A program made the position numbers and the translations under genes. Of a stretch of 64,000 nt of DNA, positions 33,862-45,880 are shown in pieces; position 1 is the first letter of the stretch, and every line of letters begins with the position of its first letter. The DNA is from Blumeriella jaapii (Eukaryota > Ascomycota > Leotiomycetes > Helotiales > Drepanopezizaceae): contig VWND01000007.1 in assembly GCA_009599575.1 (NCBI GenBank), forward strand, positions 1,497,501 to 1,561,500, written 5' to 3'. Under the pieces are notes generated by a model. The model did not search any database, was not told where the DNA came from, and saw nothing but the letters and a program-made list of their open reading frames with translations.

Positions 33862-36477
33862 CGTGCGACATGCAACAAAACTCGCAGGAAGTACGCAATT
33901 GGCGCCCGACGGTTTCAAGGTCTGAAAAGCCGGCTAAATGATGGTCAGATGACGATTCTTCAGTTTCGCAATTTAGCAACTATGATGACCTTTACGTACC
34001 TCACTGCAACGTATCCCAGCCGCGATTCTTTTCCCGGTCGATGTCCGAGTTTCTTCTGAAGCACTTTCGTCGCCTGGTGCCATGCGAAATGCGATCTGCG
34101 AAAGAAATCGCCCTTACGATAGCCAAGTTAGGACCCGGCCAAAGCAACTCGAGGTTGGGAGTACAGAGCACGAGTGGAGAATGCGACCAACGAGGTGTGC
34201 CGTACTGTACTATTCCACTTTCAGAAGCATTCACGGAAGAATTCACGGACGTCGTCACCCGGCTCACATCTATCTCATTTTCCTCGGTCATTAGCCGAAA
34301 CAGCCAGCCGAAACACGGTTGGTTCCTCGACGTTCAAGAGACATGAAAACCGTTTGATTGGCAGGTGAGTCGCCGAATTGGTCAAACACCCGGCGGAGAT
34401 GCTGACTAGCTATAACAAGTCACGGCTTGGCGAGACGCATCCCTCCTGGGTAAATGACATTGCATCTGACTTTCTTGCGACCTGACTTCACTTTGCGGCA
34501 TTTGATGGAGTCGCAACTGCCGTACGATGTGCAACAAAACGCCCTGGGACAGACGCGGGTAGAGAAAATGGCTCTTTCTGATATACCTATCTTGGTAATG
34601 CCCGCGCACCGGGAAGAGAGGTCGTCGAATCGTGCTGCGGATGGAAGATCTACAGCTATGTATGCACTTCACACGTGCACCCGATTTCTAGCAATGGATA
34701 TCGTATCTTGCTTACTTACCTACCTGATGATTGTACAGTAGTTACTCGCTCTATTCCGGCATCTGCTTGGGCTCAACTGCCGTGCGATGTGCAACAAATA
34801 TCCCTTGATGGTGATGACGCCTTGGGAGAAGTGACACGGCACGAAGACTCGGCAAGAGATGTGAACATCGATCTATGTGACGTTCTGCCCGCTTACTTGG
34901 TACCACATGTGCGACTGCCTTTGACCTTTCGCACTCAAGTTCATCTCGTGCTTGCAGTTGAATGCTCGTGCAAAAAGGCACAAGAGTGCTGACTTGTGGG
35001 GTGAGAACAGGACACGGTAAGATTGAAAAGGAGAGCTATTTCGCCAACAGAAGTACTCACAGTCTCTTCTGAATCGTGACGTCCAGATTTGAGAGTTGCG
35101 TGCGCACTGCTGCTTATCCGGCATTTGCTGGACCGCCACTGCAGTGCGACGTGTATCCAAGTACCCGTACCGTAAGTTCGAACAAGATCACTGACCAATT
35201 TTTTGGTGTCCCTTATTGATTCCTGAATCGCGCCGTACTGCTGTACTGTACTTTCTCGATCCACCTTTTAAGCAGCAGCCTATAATTAAGCTTAAGAAGT
35301 GGAACTTCAAGCCCGCGAAGTGCGGCGAAACTGACTAGAGCTCGTGAGTGATTTGTGCTGGAGTCCAATTGCTGGTGAACTGCAGTAAAGGTTGCAAGTT
35401 TGAGGATTCCAATTCATCATGTTCTATCCGGTTTCTCTACAGTAGGTGGTGGTGTTGTACAGTACGTGTAGTAGCAAGGGGTAGCGAACTAGTCTAGCGT
35501 TGTTCGTGCTAAAAAGGAGTGCAATGAAAGAGATGCACTGTCAGTTGACAGATATCACAAGACTCATTGCCATCTTCATCCATCATCTAAACGGAGAATT
35601 GATGTGGTGATGCCAACACCAATCGAGGAACATGCGGGAGACTGTATTTCCTTCTTTTTGTACCTAGTAATCTTTACCTTAATAGCATTATGTACCTTCA
35701 AGGTAGGTGCGGTGTGTGATCTAACCAAGTCAGCACTGCTCAGCATTCCCAATCTTCTTTGATTGAGAGACCGCTTGAGACGTTTGACATCGAATCTCGA
35801 TGAGATGCAAGATCTGACGACCCCCGTTCCCCATTCCCGCATCTACCGCCAACCACTCCACCCACCCCCTACATTCCAGCCTCCTCGGCCGCAGCAATCG
35901 CCATCGCATAGCCGAAAGCCGACGACGCGAGGAAGAAGTACCTACCTAGTTCACGCAACGAAGCACTCCAGCCGCCGGATGTACCTACACCCACCAAGCC
36001 TCAGAGACCTCCTTATGATCTGTTCTGCTCTCCAGGACAGGACTCGGCTTGTACAAGAAAAGATCCCATCTCCAGCCGCGACGCAATCTCCAAGCTAAAT
36101 CATCCAGCCAGGTACCTACCTCCCTCCCCTCCTTCTTCCTCCTTCTCGGTATTATCACCACCAAAACCAAACCAACTAACTACCTTACCCCTTCTCAGAC
36201 ATTCCGTTCCAGCCCTCGCACCCGCGCGAGCATCGCGTCGCCGACCAGCCGGACGATGTGCAACAAACGACCAACTCGCATAACAACATGCATAACATGG
36301 CTGGCTACCTGACTTATTCCCGCCTCTGCGTGAGCCGAGTAACCGGACGACATGCAACAACAAGAGCCCAGCTTCTCCGCTGAGGAGCCCATTGACGCAA
36401 GCAGGATATAGCTAGCGAGCTTCTCTCCTCAACGTTTGTTTGCTCTAAGCCGAGGAAGCGGACGACGTGCAACACAA
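33862..36477 (-). repeat. Short dispersed repeat family, seven diverged copies
   Basis: On the minus strand the core reads TTTGTTGCAYRTCGYMCGGC. Copies are at about 33862-33880, 34519-34540, 34779-34798, 35142-35153 (degraded), 36249-36268, 36342-36360 and 36458-36477, all in the same orientation. The 34.5, 34.8 and 35.1 kb copies share about 25 further bases including ATGCCGGA. Two opposite-orientation relatives lie at 48686-48700 and 48791-48802. I do not recognise the family. Confidence 0.6.
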
Positions 36478-37023
36478 CCCGCAATCTTGTGTGTCGAGCG
36501 AGGGGGCCGGCAGGCCGGTTGCGGTTATCAGGCAAGTCGAGGTTCGAGGTCGTCTACGAGGTCAATGGTACCTACAGTGCCTAGGTACCTACCTAGGCAT
36601 GTCGCCCCTTGCCTTTCCGTCCAAACCTCGCCACCACGGGAGCAAAGAGGCGAGTGAACAGGCGACAGGAGAGAACAACGGGATTGGGTTGCGATGCAAA
36701 AGCGAACGATGGATATCGCCCTGCACGAAGAGTCCGAACAAACCTCAGCCGGTCGCTTCTTCCACAGCGCGGAATGATGATGCTAGGTACTGTACAGTAC
36801 GATGACCAACATAGGTAGGTACCTAGGCACGGTGTAGGCGAGCCAGAAACCGCCATTTCTGTCCACCAAACGCTATCGCCAACAGCGCTCAACGTGAGGG
36901 TTTTGCACGCGGTAGGCAGATCTTAGAGGTCCCATGGTACCTACCTTACCCACCGTAGGTACCGCTTTAGCACACCTCATCTCAGGATCGTGATCATCGT
37001 CAATACCAACCCTCTCTCCCTCC

Positions 37024-37086
37024 CTCCTCCTCCTCCTCCTCCTCCTGCCAGAGCCGCGATGATGATGATGATGATGATGATGATGA
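37024..37086. repeat. (CTC)n followed by (GAT)n
   Basis: CTC triplets at 37024-37046, then after 11 bases nine GAT triplets at 37058-37086. Confidence 0.9.
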
Positions 37087-37587
37087 CGACCCGCCAGCCA
37101 CGAAGCCGACCCGACGTCTCGTCTTGCGCACACACGCCGCAATCCCATCGTCTTGCTGTGCGGTACATACAGTACTGTACTGGACTGTACTTATCTACAG
37201 TATGTACAGCACAAACCCCGCCTACAGCACCACACACTCTAGGGTCTGTCTATGCGCTCTACATCGAGACGCGCAACATTGCAGTATCACTGGTATCTGG
37301 TATCTACTATCTAGAGAGCAATACTCTAACTTTGGTATTAAACAGTACAATACCTACCTAGGAAGTACATACAATACAATACAAAAGTCTCGTGCGAGCA
37401 ATCACGTGACTTACTTACACCATCCATCTCTCCCTGCCACCCTTTCTTCCCTTCCCTTCCCTTTCCTATCCTATCCCATCCTATCCGAACAGTAGACAGA
37501 CAAAGCGACTGCCACTCCCGCACATACATACATACATACATACAAACAGTACCGTCTGCATGCATGCATGCATGTCTGTACAGCAAG

Positions 37588-37601
37588 CAGTACAGTACAG
37601 T

Positions 37602-37652
<51 letters not shown>

Positions 37653-37653
37653 G
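37588..37653. repeat. (TACAG)3 running into (ACAG)12
   Basis: The pentamer array TACAG passes directly into a tetramer ACAG array, suggesting that one arose from the other by losing a base per unit. Confidence 0.9.
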
Positions 37654-37711
37654 GAGGAGGAGCCTGCTATGCGGTTGGTTCCTGGGTGCGATTCCACAGG
37701 CGCCCGCCCCT

Positions 37712-37748
37712 CAGCCAGCCAGCCAGACAGCCAGCCAGCCAGCCAGCG
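37712..37748. repeat. (CAGC)n microsatellite
   Basis: Nine CAGC/CAGA units. A related AGCAAGC/AGTCAGC array lies at 37929-37972. Confidence 0.88.
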
Positions 37749-38734
37749 CGCTTGCGGAAGGGAGCCAGTCCGTTGTCTATCGATTGCTCGGTAGACTGTC
37801 TGACTGTCTGGCTGTCTGTCGGTCGGTCTACGTATACACCGACTCTTAGGAACGAGAGAGAGACACAGAGAAGAGAGAGAACGAGGGAGAGAGGGCCTCA
37901 CCAGCTTTCGCACGATTCGCAAAGACCAGTCAGCAAGCAGCAAGCAGCAAGCAGTCAGCAGTCAGCAGTCAGTGGCCAATGGCCAGTAGCTAGCGAATGC
38001 CTGCCTACTCACTCTACTTGCGTGCAAGGTACGAAAAGAGGTCAGGAAGAAGACGATCTTCGCCAAGACGGTACACACGGAGGACAACCAGAGAGGCAGA
38101 CGTTCATGAAGGCAATTAAAGGTTTGGCGTTCAGAAACACTCATCTGATTCCCAAAGTTCTTCCGAGAGACCAGTTGAAGCGCTTTTCTGCTCTCTCGGG
38201 CCAATTCAAGACCCATCCGAGTAAAATCCATGGGCCGGCTCTCAAGTCATGCCTGGCCGTGTGCCCATTCCCAAGCCCCCAGCGCGCCGTGCCACAGTTT
38301 GAACTCCGTACAAATGACCTCCATCCCAGCCCAGTTTCCCGTGTTCCAACCCAGATCCATTCACCCTCGCCAGCCCATGCTCATAAATTAAGCAACTTTA
38401 AAGCATAAAAAGTCCCTCCTCTGCACCAACCACCACGCTCCCTAACTTACAGGGTGCCGAGACACCAAAAGAATTCATTACGATGGGGGAATCCGAAAGC
38501 AGGTATGTAACCGAAAAGCTCCACCCCGATCTAGTGACCGGAAGATGCACAGGGAAAAACCGCCCACAGGGTTTTTGCGCGCCTTTTTTCTTTTTTTTTT
38601 TTTCGCAAGTGCCGCGTAGACAAAGCCCGGCTTTTTCGGGTGACCGGAAGAAGCCCCCGTTTTGTCTCGAACAAAGGAAAGGATACTGTAACAATTGAAG
38701 ATGTATGTGCAGAGCGGAATATAGCAGGTTGCGA

Positions 38735-40853
38735 TCAGTTCAAGATGTTGGCCCACATGCCAACGCCACCAAGCCCGCCGAAGGCAGGGTGTCCAGGTGG
38801 TCGTGGAATTCCATTGGCAGCTTCGGTTGCACAACAGATTCTCTTGTGTCCCACGGACGAAGAGGACGTGGATCGGACAGCTACCTGCGGGCCACTTCCT
38901 CCGATCTGGCTCGACCGAGCTCGAACAGAGTGGTCAGACAAGGTGCTCTTGAAAGGTTGGTAGGAGCCGCTCAGTATCTCTCTAACATTCTCATGGAGCG
39001 AGTTGTCAATCGACGATGTTCGGCTACGCTTCGAACCCGCTCTAACGGGAGAGTTCGACGACCGTGGATGACTATGAAGCTCTTGAAGAGCACGTGCAGC
39101 TTCTTCATCCTTCGAGTGGGGGGCCAACTCAGCTCGCCGGGCCAACGGTGTACCCAGTGAAAGGTCGAGAAGGTCCTTGCCAACGGGTCCGGTGTACGAC
39201 TCGGGTGACGATGTTGGCCCGTTGTCGCAGTACTCAGGTACGGTGCCAATTGCGGTTCTGATCTGCTTCTCACTGCACAGCTTCGCGTAGCGACAGCGCG
39301 CCAGGACATCCAATTTAGAGGAGATCGGCGCGCTTGTCAACGACGAGGCAGAAGAGATGGAAGAAGAACGAGAGGTTCGAGCAGAGGTATCCGAGACCAT
39401 CGACTCTGGGGACGACATGGTCGAAACTGCGTTGGCCAATGACGATCGACGGTGCAGAACGTAGGACTGGGGCGAGGACAAGACCTGTGGTAGCCATTTC
39501 TCGGTAGCCTGAGCAGTGCAGACATTCGAGACCTGTGCCATTGCGTAACCCATTGATGATTTGCCAAGCATGTAGGATGCCGCACTCACTGCAGGAGTGT
39601 GGAATCCGGTGCTTTGCGTGAGTCTGGGCGTAGGTAACAGACCCAGAGCTGGGGCGGGTTTGCTCGTGGGGTAGATGGGAGATGGCGACGGCTCGAGGAC
39701 GCTGGGGGCGTAGTACTTTTGGGTCGGAGTTGATTCGTGGGACCCATATCCGGCAAGCACGGGCGTGAAAGGTCGGGGCGACGACGTCACGCTGATTGGC
39801 TTTGCATGTGCCATGCACGATGTCGACGGCGACAGACCCTCGATGTTGTCCAATTCGGGGGTGAGCCGAAGGATGATCGATTTCCAGTCTTGCTCGGCTA
39901 GGCGGCAGGATGGCGCGCCTGGGGAGGGAGGCTGAGCTGGTCTGTTTCCGAGGACAATGTCTGTCCATCGTTGAAAGACCGCATCGGTGATGTGCAACTG
40001 CCAGTTGACGGCCAAGAGAAACGCCATCTCGTTTTGGTTGATCTCCAAGGTGTTCAGCCCGGAAATTTTGCTCCACGCGCGAGCAGAATAGTTGCGATCC
40101 TGAAGGTACTTGGAGGCCAAGATGAGAGCCGACAGGAACATGCGGCGTCCGCATTGAAGTGCTCTTGCCGCGTGGGCGTCTTCCGGCTGCTCCATGGTGA
40201 AATCATGCTTGGGCACGTGCGGCTTGATCAGAATCAGGTAGTACAAGGCGACCTGCAGGGTCGAGTAACTGGTGCGTGATCGTCGAAGAGTCTCTTGGAT
40301 GAATGTTCGTAGAGGCAGGACTCCTTTGTAACCCAACTCGCTTCGGCACACCACCGAGGACAGGGGCCAGATGGCTTCGACAATCTGGGCAGAAGAATCT
40401 GAGGAGGGATTAATGAGCGAGAGAACCGATGTTTGAGGTACGTGATATCTTACCGACAAGGCCGTCAACGAAATTGATCTTTCGATCGCATTGGCGGACC
40501 AAGGCAGGAGGGCAGCCGGTTCGGGTGTTCGCTCCGACACTTGACCTTCTTGAGTGGCGATACCCCGACGCAACTTCAACGGGCAACTTCTTCGACCAGT
40601 GTGCCACGGAGACATGTTCGCTGGTGGTACTGGCACCGGTAAAGGGAGGGGCAGGCTGACTTGTGCTGCAAGCTGTTTCTGAAATCTCATTGTCGGAAGA
40701 CGCGCCTGTGACCGAAGAATCATCCGACGTCTGGGAGGAGGCGTCGGACCAGACCGATGCGGAAGAGGACACTGAGGAAGCTATCGAGGCGCTGTAAGGG
40801 CCGTTTCGATAGGAAGCGATGTAAGGCGGCGAATCATCTTCGGCGCACCGCAT
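38735..40853 (-). CDS. Pho85-type (Pcl family) cyclin with long C-terminal tail
   Basis: A probable regulatory subunit of the Pho85/PhoA cyclin-dependent kinase. Exons are 40853..40454 and 40398..38735, with a 55-nt intron (GTAAGA...TCAG) that joins FVDGLV to DSSAQIVEAIWP; the product is 687 residues. Residues 1-133 are Ser/Thr-rich. The cyclin box (about 140-260) contains TFIQETLRRSRTSYSTLQVA, CGRRMFLSALILASKYLQD, RAWSKISGL and EMAFLLAVNWQLHITDAVFQ, matching Pcl1/2/5-type cyclins. The remaining 420 residues are Ser/Pro-rich without a known domain, long for a Pcl protein. The start is the ATG at 40853 in CGAAAATGCG; the frame upstream has no other ATG. Which Pcl subgroup it belongs to is not certain. 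Confidence 0.83.
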
Positions 40854-41983
40854 TTTCGAGGAGTGGGAGAGGTTGAGGAAGTATTTGATGACCAAGACTC
40901 CAGTCGCCGTCTGCACCAAGCCGAGCCGATAAAACCGTTATGCAACTGGAAGCCGTACACCCTTCTGACGAGATACACGCCCGGACAACCGCACGAGCCG
41001 TTGCAGAGCGAGATATTCGAGGAGGAGGAGTAAGCTAGCAGAGCGCCGAGACCGTGGGGTTCTCTGCAACGATGATACCGGTGGGCGATGTAAGACTGAC
41101 GACTGGGGAAAGTTCGAGAGGCGCAAACCGCATTCTGAATCTGCGACGGTGGAAGTGGTGAGGGTTGTGGTGAATGGGAGGCTCGCCGTGTAATCTGGCC
41201 ACCACCGGGACGAGGAGGGGTGGGGAGGGGGGTTGGATGTCGAGTCACCCGTATCGGTGGGAGGATTTTGGGTCGACTTATACCAGCGCGGGGGGCAACA
41301 GTCGAGGTATTATTAACAGGTGACCAGCCGACTAAGTGGAGTTGTTGTTTGCGGAAGGCAAAGGACCCAAGTCTTTGACGGCGTAGAGGATTGGAGCGCA
41401 GGCGGCATCGACTGAAGAGTCAGCGTGCTACGCAGGTGTCGAGTGCGTATGACTGATCCCAGGTGGCAAGGCGGCGGCGGCGGCGGCGGGCTGGCTGCAA
41501 AGGAACAAGTAACCACCAGACTCCGGCGGCCACAGGGTCTCTCAAAGGAAGGGAAATAAAGGCACGACGGAAAGAAGGCGGCCAAGTGAAGGGAAGGTGG
41601 CGAGAAGGGCGGGAAGAAAAAGAAGAATCGGAGGGGGCGGGACAGGCAGCGGCAAACTCCTTTTTCTATCGTTGCGCGCGCGTTCTATCTCGATCTCGCT
41701 CTCTCGCTCTCTGTCTCGCAAGGACAAGAGAAGGGGAAGTGGGGTGGAGTGCAGTGGAGTTTGCTGTCGGGCGTGTGTGCGTGTGCGTGTGTGTAAGTAT
41801 GGGTTTTCGAGTGGGTTGTGTGTGTATGTGGTTGATTGATTGCGGGCAGCGAAGAGCCGCGTTCTAAAGTTTGGAGGAAATGTACATGGCGGCGGCTGGG
41901 GGGGGGGAGGATTCGAGGCAGAGGGGAGGCGGCGCGACGGGGCGAGTGAGTGATAAGTGAATGAAGGAACTGAAAAGAGTCAC

Positions 41984-42078
41984 CACCGCGCCAGGCCACC
42001 AGGCACGGGGCCACCAGGCAACGAGGCCACCAGGCCACCAGCCACCCCGGCCGCCAGGCAGCCAGGCAGCCAGGCACT
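41984..42078. repeat. Degenerate (CCAGGC)n repeat
   Basis: Irregular CCAGGCAACGAGGCCACC-type units, the purest being three CAGGCAGC copies at 42055-42075. Confidence 0.75.
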
Positions 42079-42096
42079 CAGGCCAGCCACAAGGCC

Positions 42097-42142
42097 ACGA
42101 CACGACCACACACGACCACACACGACCACACACGACCACGAC
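42097..42142. repeat. 10-bp tandem repeat (CACGACCACA)n
   Basis: Four and a half copies of a decamer, nearly perfect. Confidence 0.88.
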
Positions 42143-43250
42143 CTTAGTCATCGCTTGATCACGAGATTCACGATGACTGTTCCATGTACATCAGATGTAG
42201 AGGGTGGCATAGTACCGTACAGTACCGTGCTTGACTGTATGTGTCTCTCCAGCTATTCGCCCCAACGCCGCCCACGTCTCCGCCTATCACAACCCACACC
42301 TCACACCTCACGCTAAGGCACAATTTATGGCAATATTTATGGCAATGTATCCCTTTCCCATCGCGACAGTACTGTATGTATGTATGTACTGTACATATGT
42401 ATGCACTTACAGTGCTGTATGTACGTACTGTACTGTATGCACAGTGCTGTACAGTCCTCTCTCTACACACTTACCCATCCTTCCCAATTTACCTTGACCC
42501 CCTCCACCCCCTCCCCTTTCTACTGCAGTCCGTATGAACGAACACTCTCCCCCCTATGCCTCTGTGTACACGAATACTCCCTCAGGGGAATGCCCAGAAT
42601 GCCTCCGCTCGGCTCAGCCGGTATCTTCGTCATCGCCGACGGCAGTCGCCTTCGCATACGACAGCACCAGGCGCACTCGGGGCCATGATATCAAATCTTC
42701 CCCTCAGCTGGGCGCGGACATCGGGCCTGGTTCGTGTGGCGGGCGCTGCGCATGAGCCGACTGCGGCAACGCTCGTTCGAGAGATCCATACCTGAGGCAG
42801 CATCCTCATCTCAGCGTCCCGGCCCTTCAATGGTGATGCGCGTGCTGTCTGCCGTGCTCGACGACACAGGACTGTACTGTACATACAGTACTGTATGTAT
42901 CACAGTTCACGTCTCAATTTCCTTTCCAGCGTATGCCGTACCTACGCACCGCACCGCACCAGCCCGTCAGCCAGGTGATCGCCGCGTCCTGATACAGTGT
43001 CCCCGACACTCATGATCAGGGATCGATCGAGTGTCTGCCTGTTTGCCACCGATCTCCTCAGCTCGTATCTACATACTGTACACAGTCTGGACGGGACGGG
43101 ACTGTACTGTACCTACCGCACACCCAAACCCCAAGAATCCGCCCAGGCGGCGCGGGAAATCGCCAGAACCGGAGTGCCTGCAAGCATCTCACCCATCATG
43201 GGCGCGGCCGGCGCCCAGCCAGCCAGCCGTACTTCCGTGTCATCATCCCC

Positions 43251-43304
43251 ATCACCAGTTTTCCACATCACCAGTTTTCCACATCACCAGTTTTCCATCA
43301 CCAC
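43251..43304. repeat. 16-bp tandem repeat, 3 copies
   Basis: Three head-to-tail copies of ATCACCAGTTTTCCAC, the last one truncated. There are no mismatches. Confidence 0.9.
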
Positions 43305-43732
43305 CCGTGTTCCCGTTGGCCTTTGGGCTCCGCATTCTGTTCTGGAAGACCGAGTCAGCCTTTCTTTCCTCGCACGCAAGAACATGTCCGATGACTCGAC
43401 CGTGTTTCTGCCCTTCTAATCATACTCATCTCCCCGCGTAAGAGAATATTTAAACCTGAAACGCCCATTCAAAACTACCAGACAGCAATGTTCTCCCACG
43501 AGTCGCTAGCTCCCCCAAAATTGCCATCAATTCTCCGATTCCCATTCCCACTCATCATCGTTCATACGCACGAACTCGGGAGCCCTTCCCTTCCTCTTCT
43601 CTTCCTTTCACTCAACAACTCAACCAATAACAAAACCTTCCCCGCTCCATCCAAAATCCCAACTCACGATGATTGGCCAGCCGGACCTCAACATGCCTAT
43701 CCTCCTATCGCACCCCGTACATCAATCAGCAT

Positions 43733-43770
43733 CGTGCTGCGCTGCGCTGCGCTGTGCTGTGCTGCTGCAG
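43733..43770. repeat. (GCTGC)/(GCTGT) pentamer array
   Basis: Seven pentamers shifting from GCTGC to GTGCT. The unit is the complement of the AGCAC/AGCAG series seen elsewhere. Confidence 0.85.
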
Positions 43771-45328
43771 GCCTGGAAGCGTGAGGCCGGCGCCCCGATC
43801 CCTTCACTTTCCAGCAGGAGAACAAATGATGGCCCGGCGCGTGTTTGCGAAACCATGAAATGCTCCGAAAATCATACTACCTAATTAATCATCATGCCTA
43901 TCTTCTACTTTCCACCTACAGTACAGTACAGTACATACGGACTACTACTGTACTGTACCTAAGCATACCTGGTATCAACCATAACGGCTCGTCGTGCAAG
44001 GTTTCACATAGTACCCAAATGGTTGGCAAATCTAAATTATGCTATCTACAAATGCCCTATCACATGTTATCTATATCTAATGCGAGCGTTAGGGCGGTTA
44101 TAAATTGGCAATTTCACAGATTGTCCGTATTTCACAATAGTCAAAAAGCAATGGACAACTCTGTCCTTTGGCTGCATCGCCATTTGTACTCCGCTGGGGA
44201 GAGCCCCGATCTGACCTGACCTGTTTTGTTTTAAATCGGCATCGACTGATAAGCACCGCATTGGGTAGGTACTGTACTGTGTCCGTACAGTATACAATAC
44301 GGAGGCACGAAAAAAGGTACCGTACAATACAGTACAGTTCAGTTCAGTACACCATCCAATCCCCTGTCCCGTCAAACTTGAGGCCGCAATTTAATCGTCG
44401 TCGGTCGGATCTAGCGCGTAGCTCGTCTCATCAATTTGCCAAAGTCACACACACCCACGGCTGGCTTGCTTGGGTCCTTGTTACAAGATGTAGGGAAGGC
44501 GAGAAACGACGCTCGGGAGCTGGATACGGTAGGTCGCTGAGCGTGGATGATTTGAATTAAAGTGTTGAATTGAAAAGAAGAGGAAGAAAGGATGGGAGGG
44601 GACAATATTGTCATGAGGTGGTGATGGTGGGCGTGACTCAGCTTGACTCAACCTGGCTCGTACGGTAGGTAAGTGCGTAGAGCATTATACTGTACTGTAC
44701 TGTACTGTAAGTAGGAAGTAAGTACTGTAAGTATCCGGACCCGGAACTAAATCATATCATATCACGTTATTTGACAACATGTTAGGTATGTCATAAAACA
44801 AAGTATCTCTTCACATTATGCCATATTACAATACATCATATTATACAGTATCGTGTCGTATAATATTATGTTATAAAACATTCCATCATTTAAAATTGTG
44901 TCTTCTTGTTTCTTGTATCAAATCACCCAAAATCAAATGGGCGAAGGGTGAACGAACATACTGTACATCGCGTCCTTTCCCTTTCCATTCCTTTACCATT
45001 CGCCATAACATCTGTCCACGTCCAAACACTACACGCCATTACACGCCCCTTTATCGCCATCGATATCGCATTGCCGCGCCCGAGCATCAACGTCTGAAGT
45101 TCGCACCCGCGCGCTTCTGCAAACTCAGTTCAGTCAACCGAATCCAATCCAATCCAATCCCAACCCAATCCCAACCCAAGCCAAACCAACCAACAGGACA
45201 CAACAGAGCAAAACGGCGTGAAGCAGGACAACTCACAGTCCCCTCATTCTCCTCTCCTCTCCTCTCCTTTCCTTTCCCGATTTCCCAATCAAACCAAACC
45301 CAAACGACCGTGATTTTCACCCTCCCCT

Positions 45329-45348
45329 CCCCCCCCCCCCCCCCCCCC
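45329..45348. repeat. Poly-C tract
   Basis: A run of 20 C residues within a CT-rich stretch. Homopolymers of this length are prone to assembly error. Confidence 0.85.
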
Positions 45349-45495
45349 TCTCCCAAGAGAAATCTAATTCAAATCAAGTAACCAAAAACCGCCAATCTCT
45401 TCTCCTCCTTTCCTTAAATGATGGTTTCGCCTCGGGGGGTGTCCACCCCCCCTCCCCTCCCCTCCCCTCCCCCAAGCTCGACTTCGGCCTTCCCC

Positions 45496-45496
<1 letters not shown>

Positions 45497-45537
<41 letters not shown>
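45497..45537. repeat. (AGC)13 trinucleotide repeat
   Basis: Thirteen perfect AGC triplets. They could encode poly-Ala, poly-Ser or poly-Gln, but no coding context surrounds them. Confidence 0.93.
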
Positions 45538-45629
45538 CGGAGGACGGCGATCCACCCCCACACACCGCCGAGCAATTCCCTCCGGCGATGCTCGGAGAAG
45601 AAATCCACACATCGAATCGGTACGGAGGC

Positions 45630-45678
45630 TGGTTGGTTGGTTGGTTGGTCGGTCGGTCGGTCGGTCGGGTCGGTCGGG
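45630..45678. repeat. (GGTT)n changing to (GGTC)n
   Basis: Four GGTT units followed by six GGTC units: a single C/T switch propagated along the array. Confidence 0.9.
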
Positions 45679-45816
45679 ACTGCAATGTCACTCACTGTGA
45701 CGGTACAGTAGGGTCACAGTAGAAAAGCAGGGTGGAAAGCTGGTAGGTACTGTAGGTAGGTACTGTAGGTCACGATTCGGGAATTTTCTCTTCCCGCACG
45801 CTCGAGGCGACCGGTG

Positions 45817-45880
45817 TGTACGGTACGGTACGGTACGGTACTTACTGTATGTACTGTATGTACTGTATGTACTGTATGTA
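45817..45880. repeat. (GGTAC)4 followed by (TACTGTATG)4
   Basis: A GGTAC pentamer array leads into four perfect 9-base units of TACTGTATG. Confidence 0.9.

Larger units (their letters stand above)
33471..38734. other. Gene-free region with short dispersed repeats and microsatellites
   Basis: 33.8-36.5 kb holds seven copies of a short diverged repeat with the core CGACRTGCAACAAA. From 36.5 kb to 38.0 kb the sequence turns into microsatellites: CTC, GAT, CATA, ACAG, CAGC and AGCAAGC arrays, with many TACAG words. The last 700 bases are 3' flank of the Pcl cyclin gene and include a T15 run at about 38586-38603. No frame has recognisable similarity; a 101-codon plus frame at 34041-34346 is unsupported. 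Confidence 0.6.

Noticed and set aside
34041..34346. 101-codon plus frame starting MSEFLLKHFRRL
   Set aside because: No similarity, no flanking gene structure, and the opposite strand is open over the same stretch.
37588..37972. Regularly spaced repeats considered as a CRISPR array
   Set aside because: The units are contiguous microsatellites without unique spacers, and the DNA is fungal.
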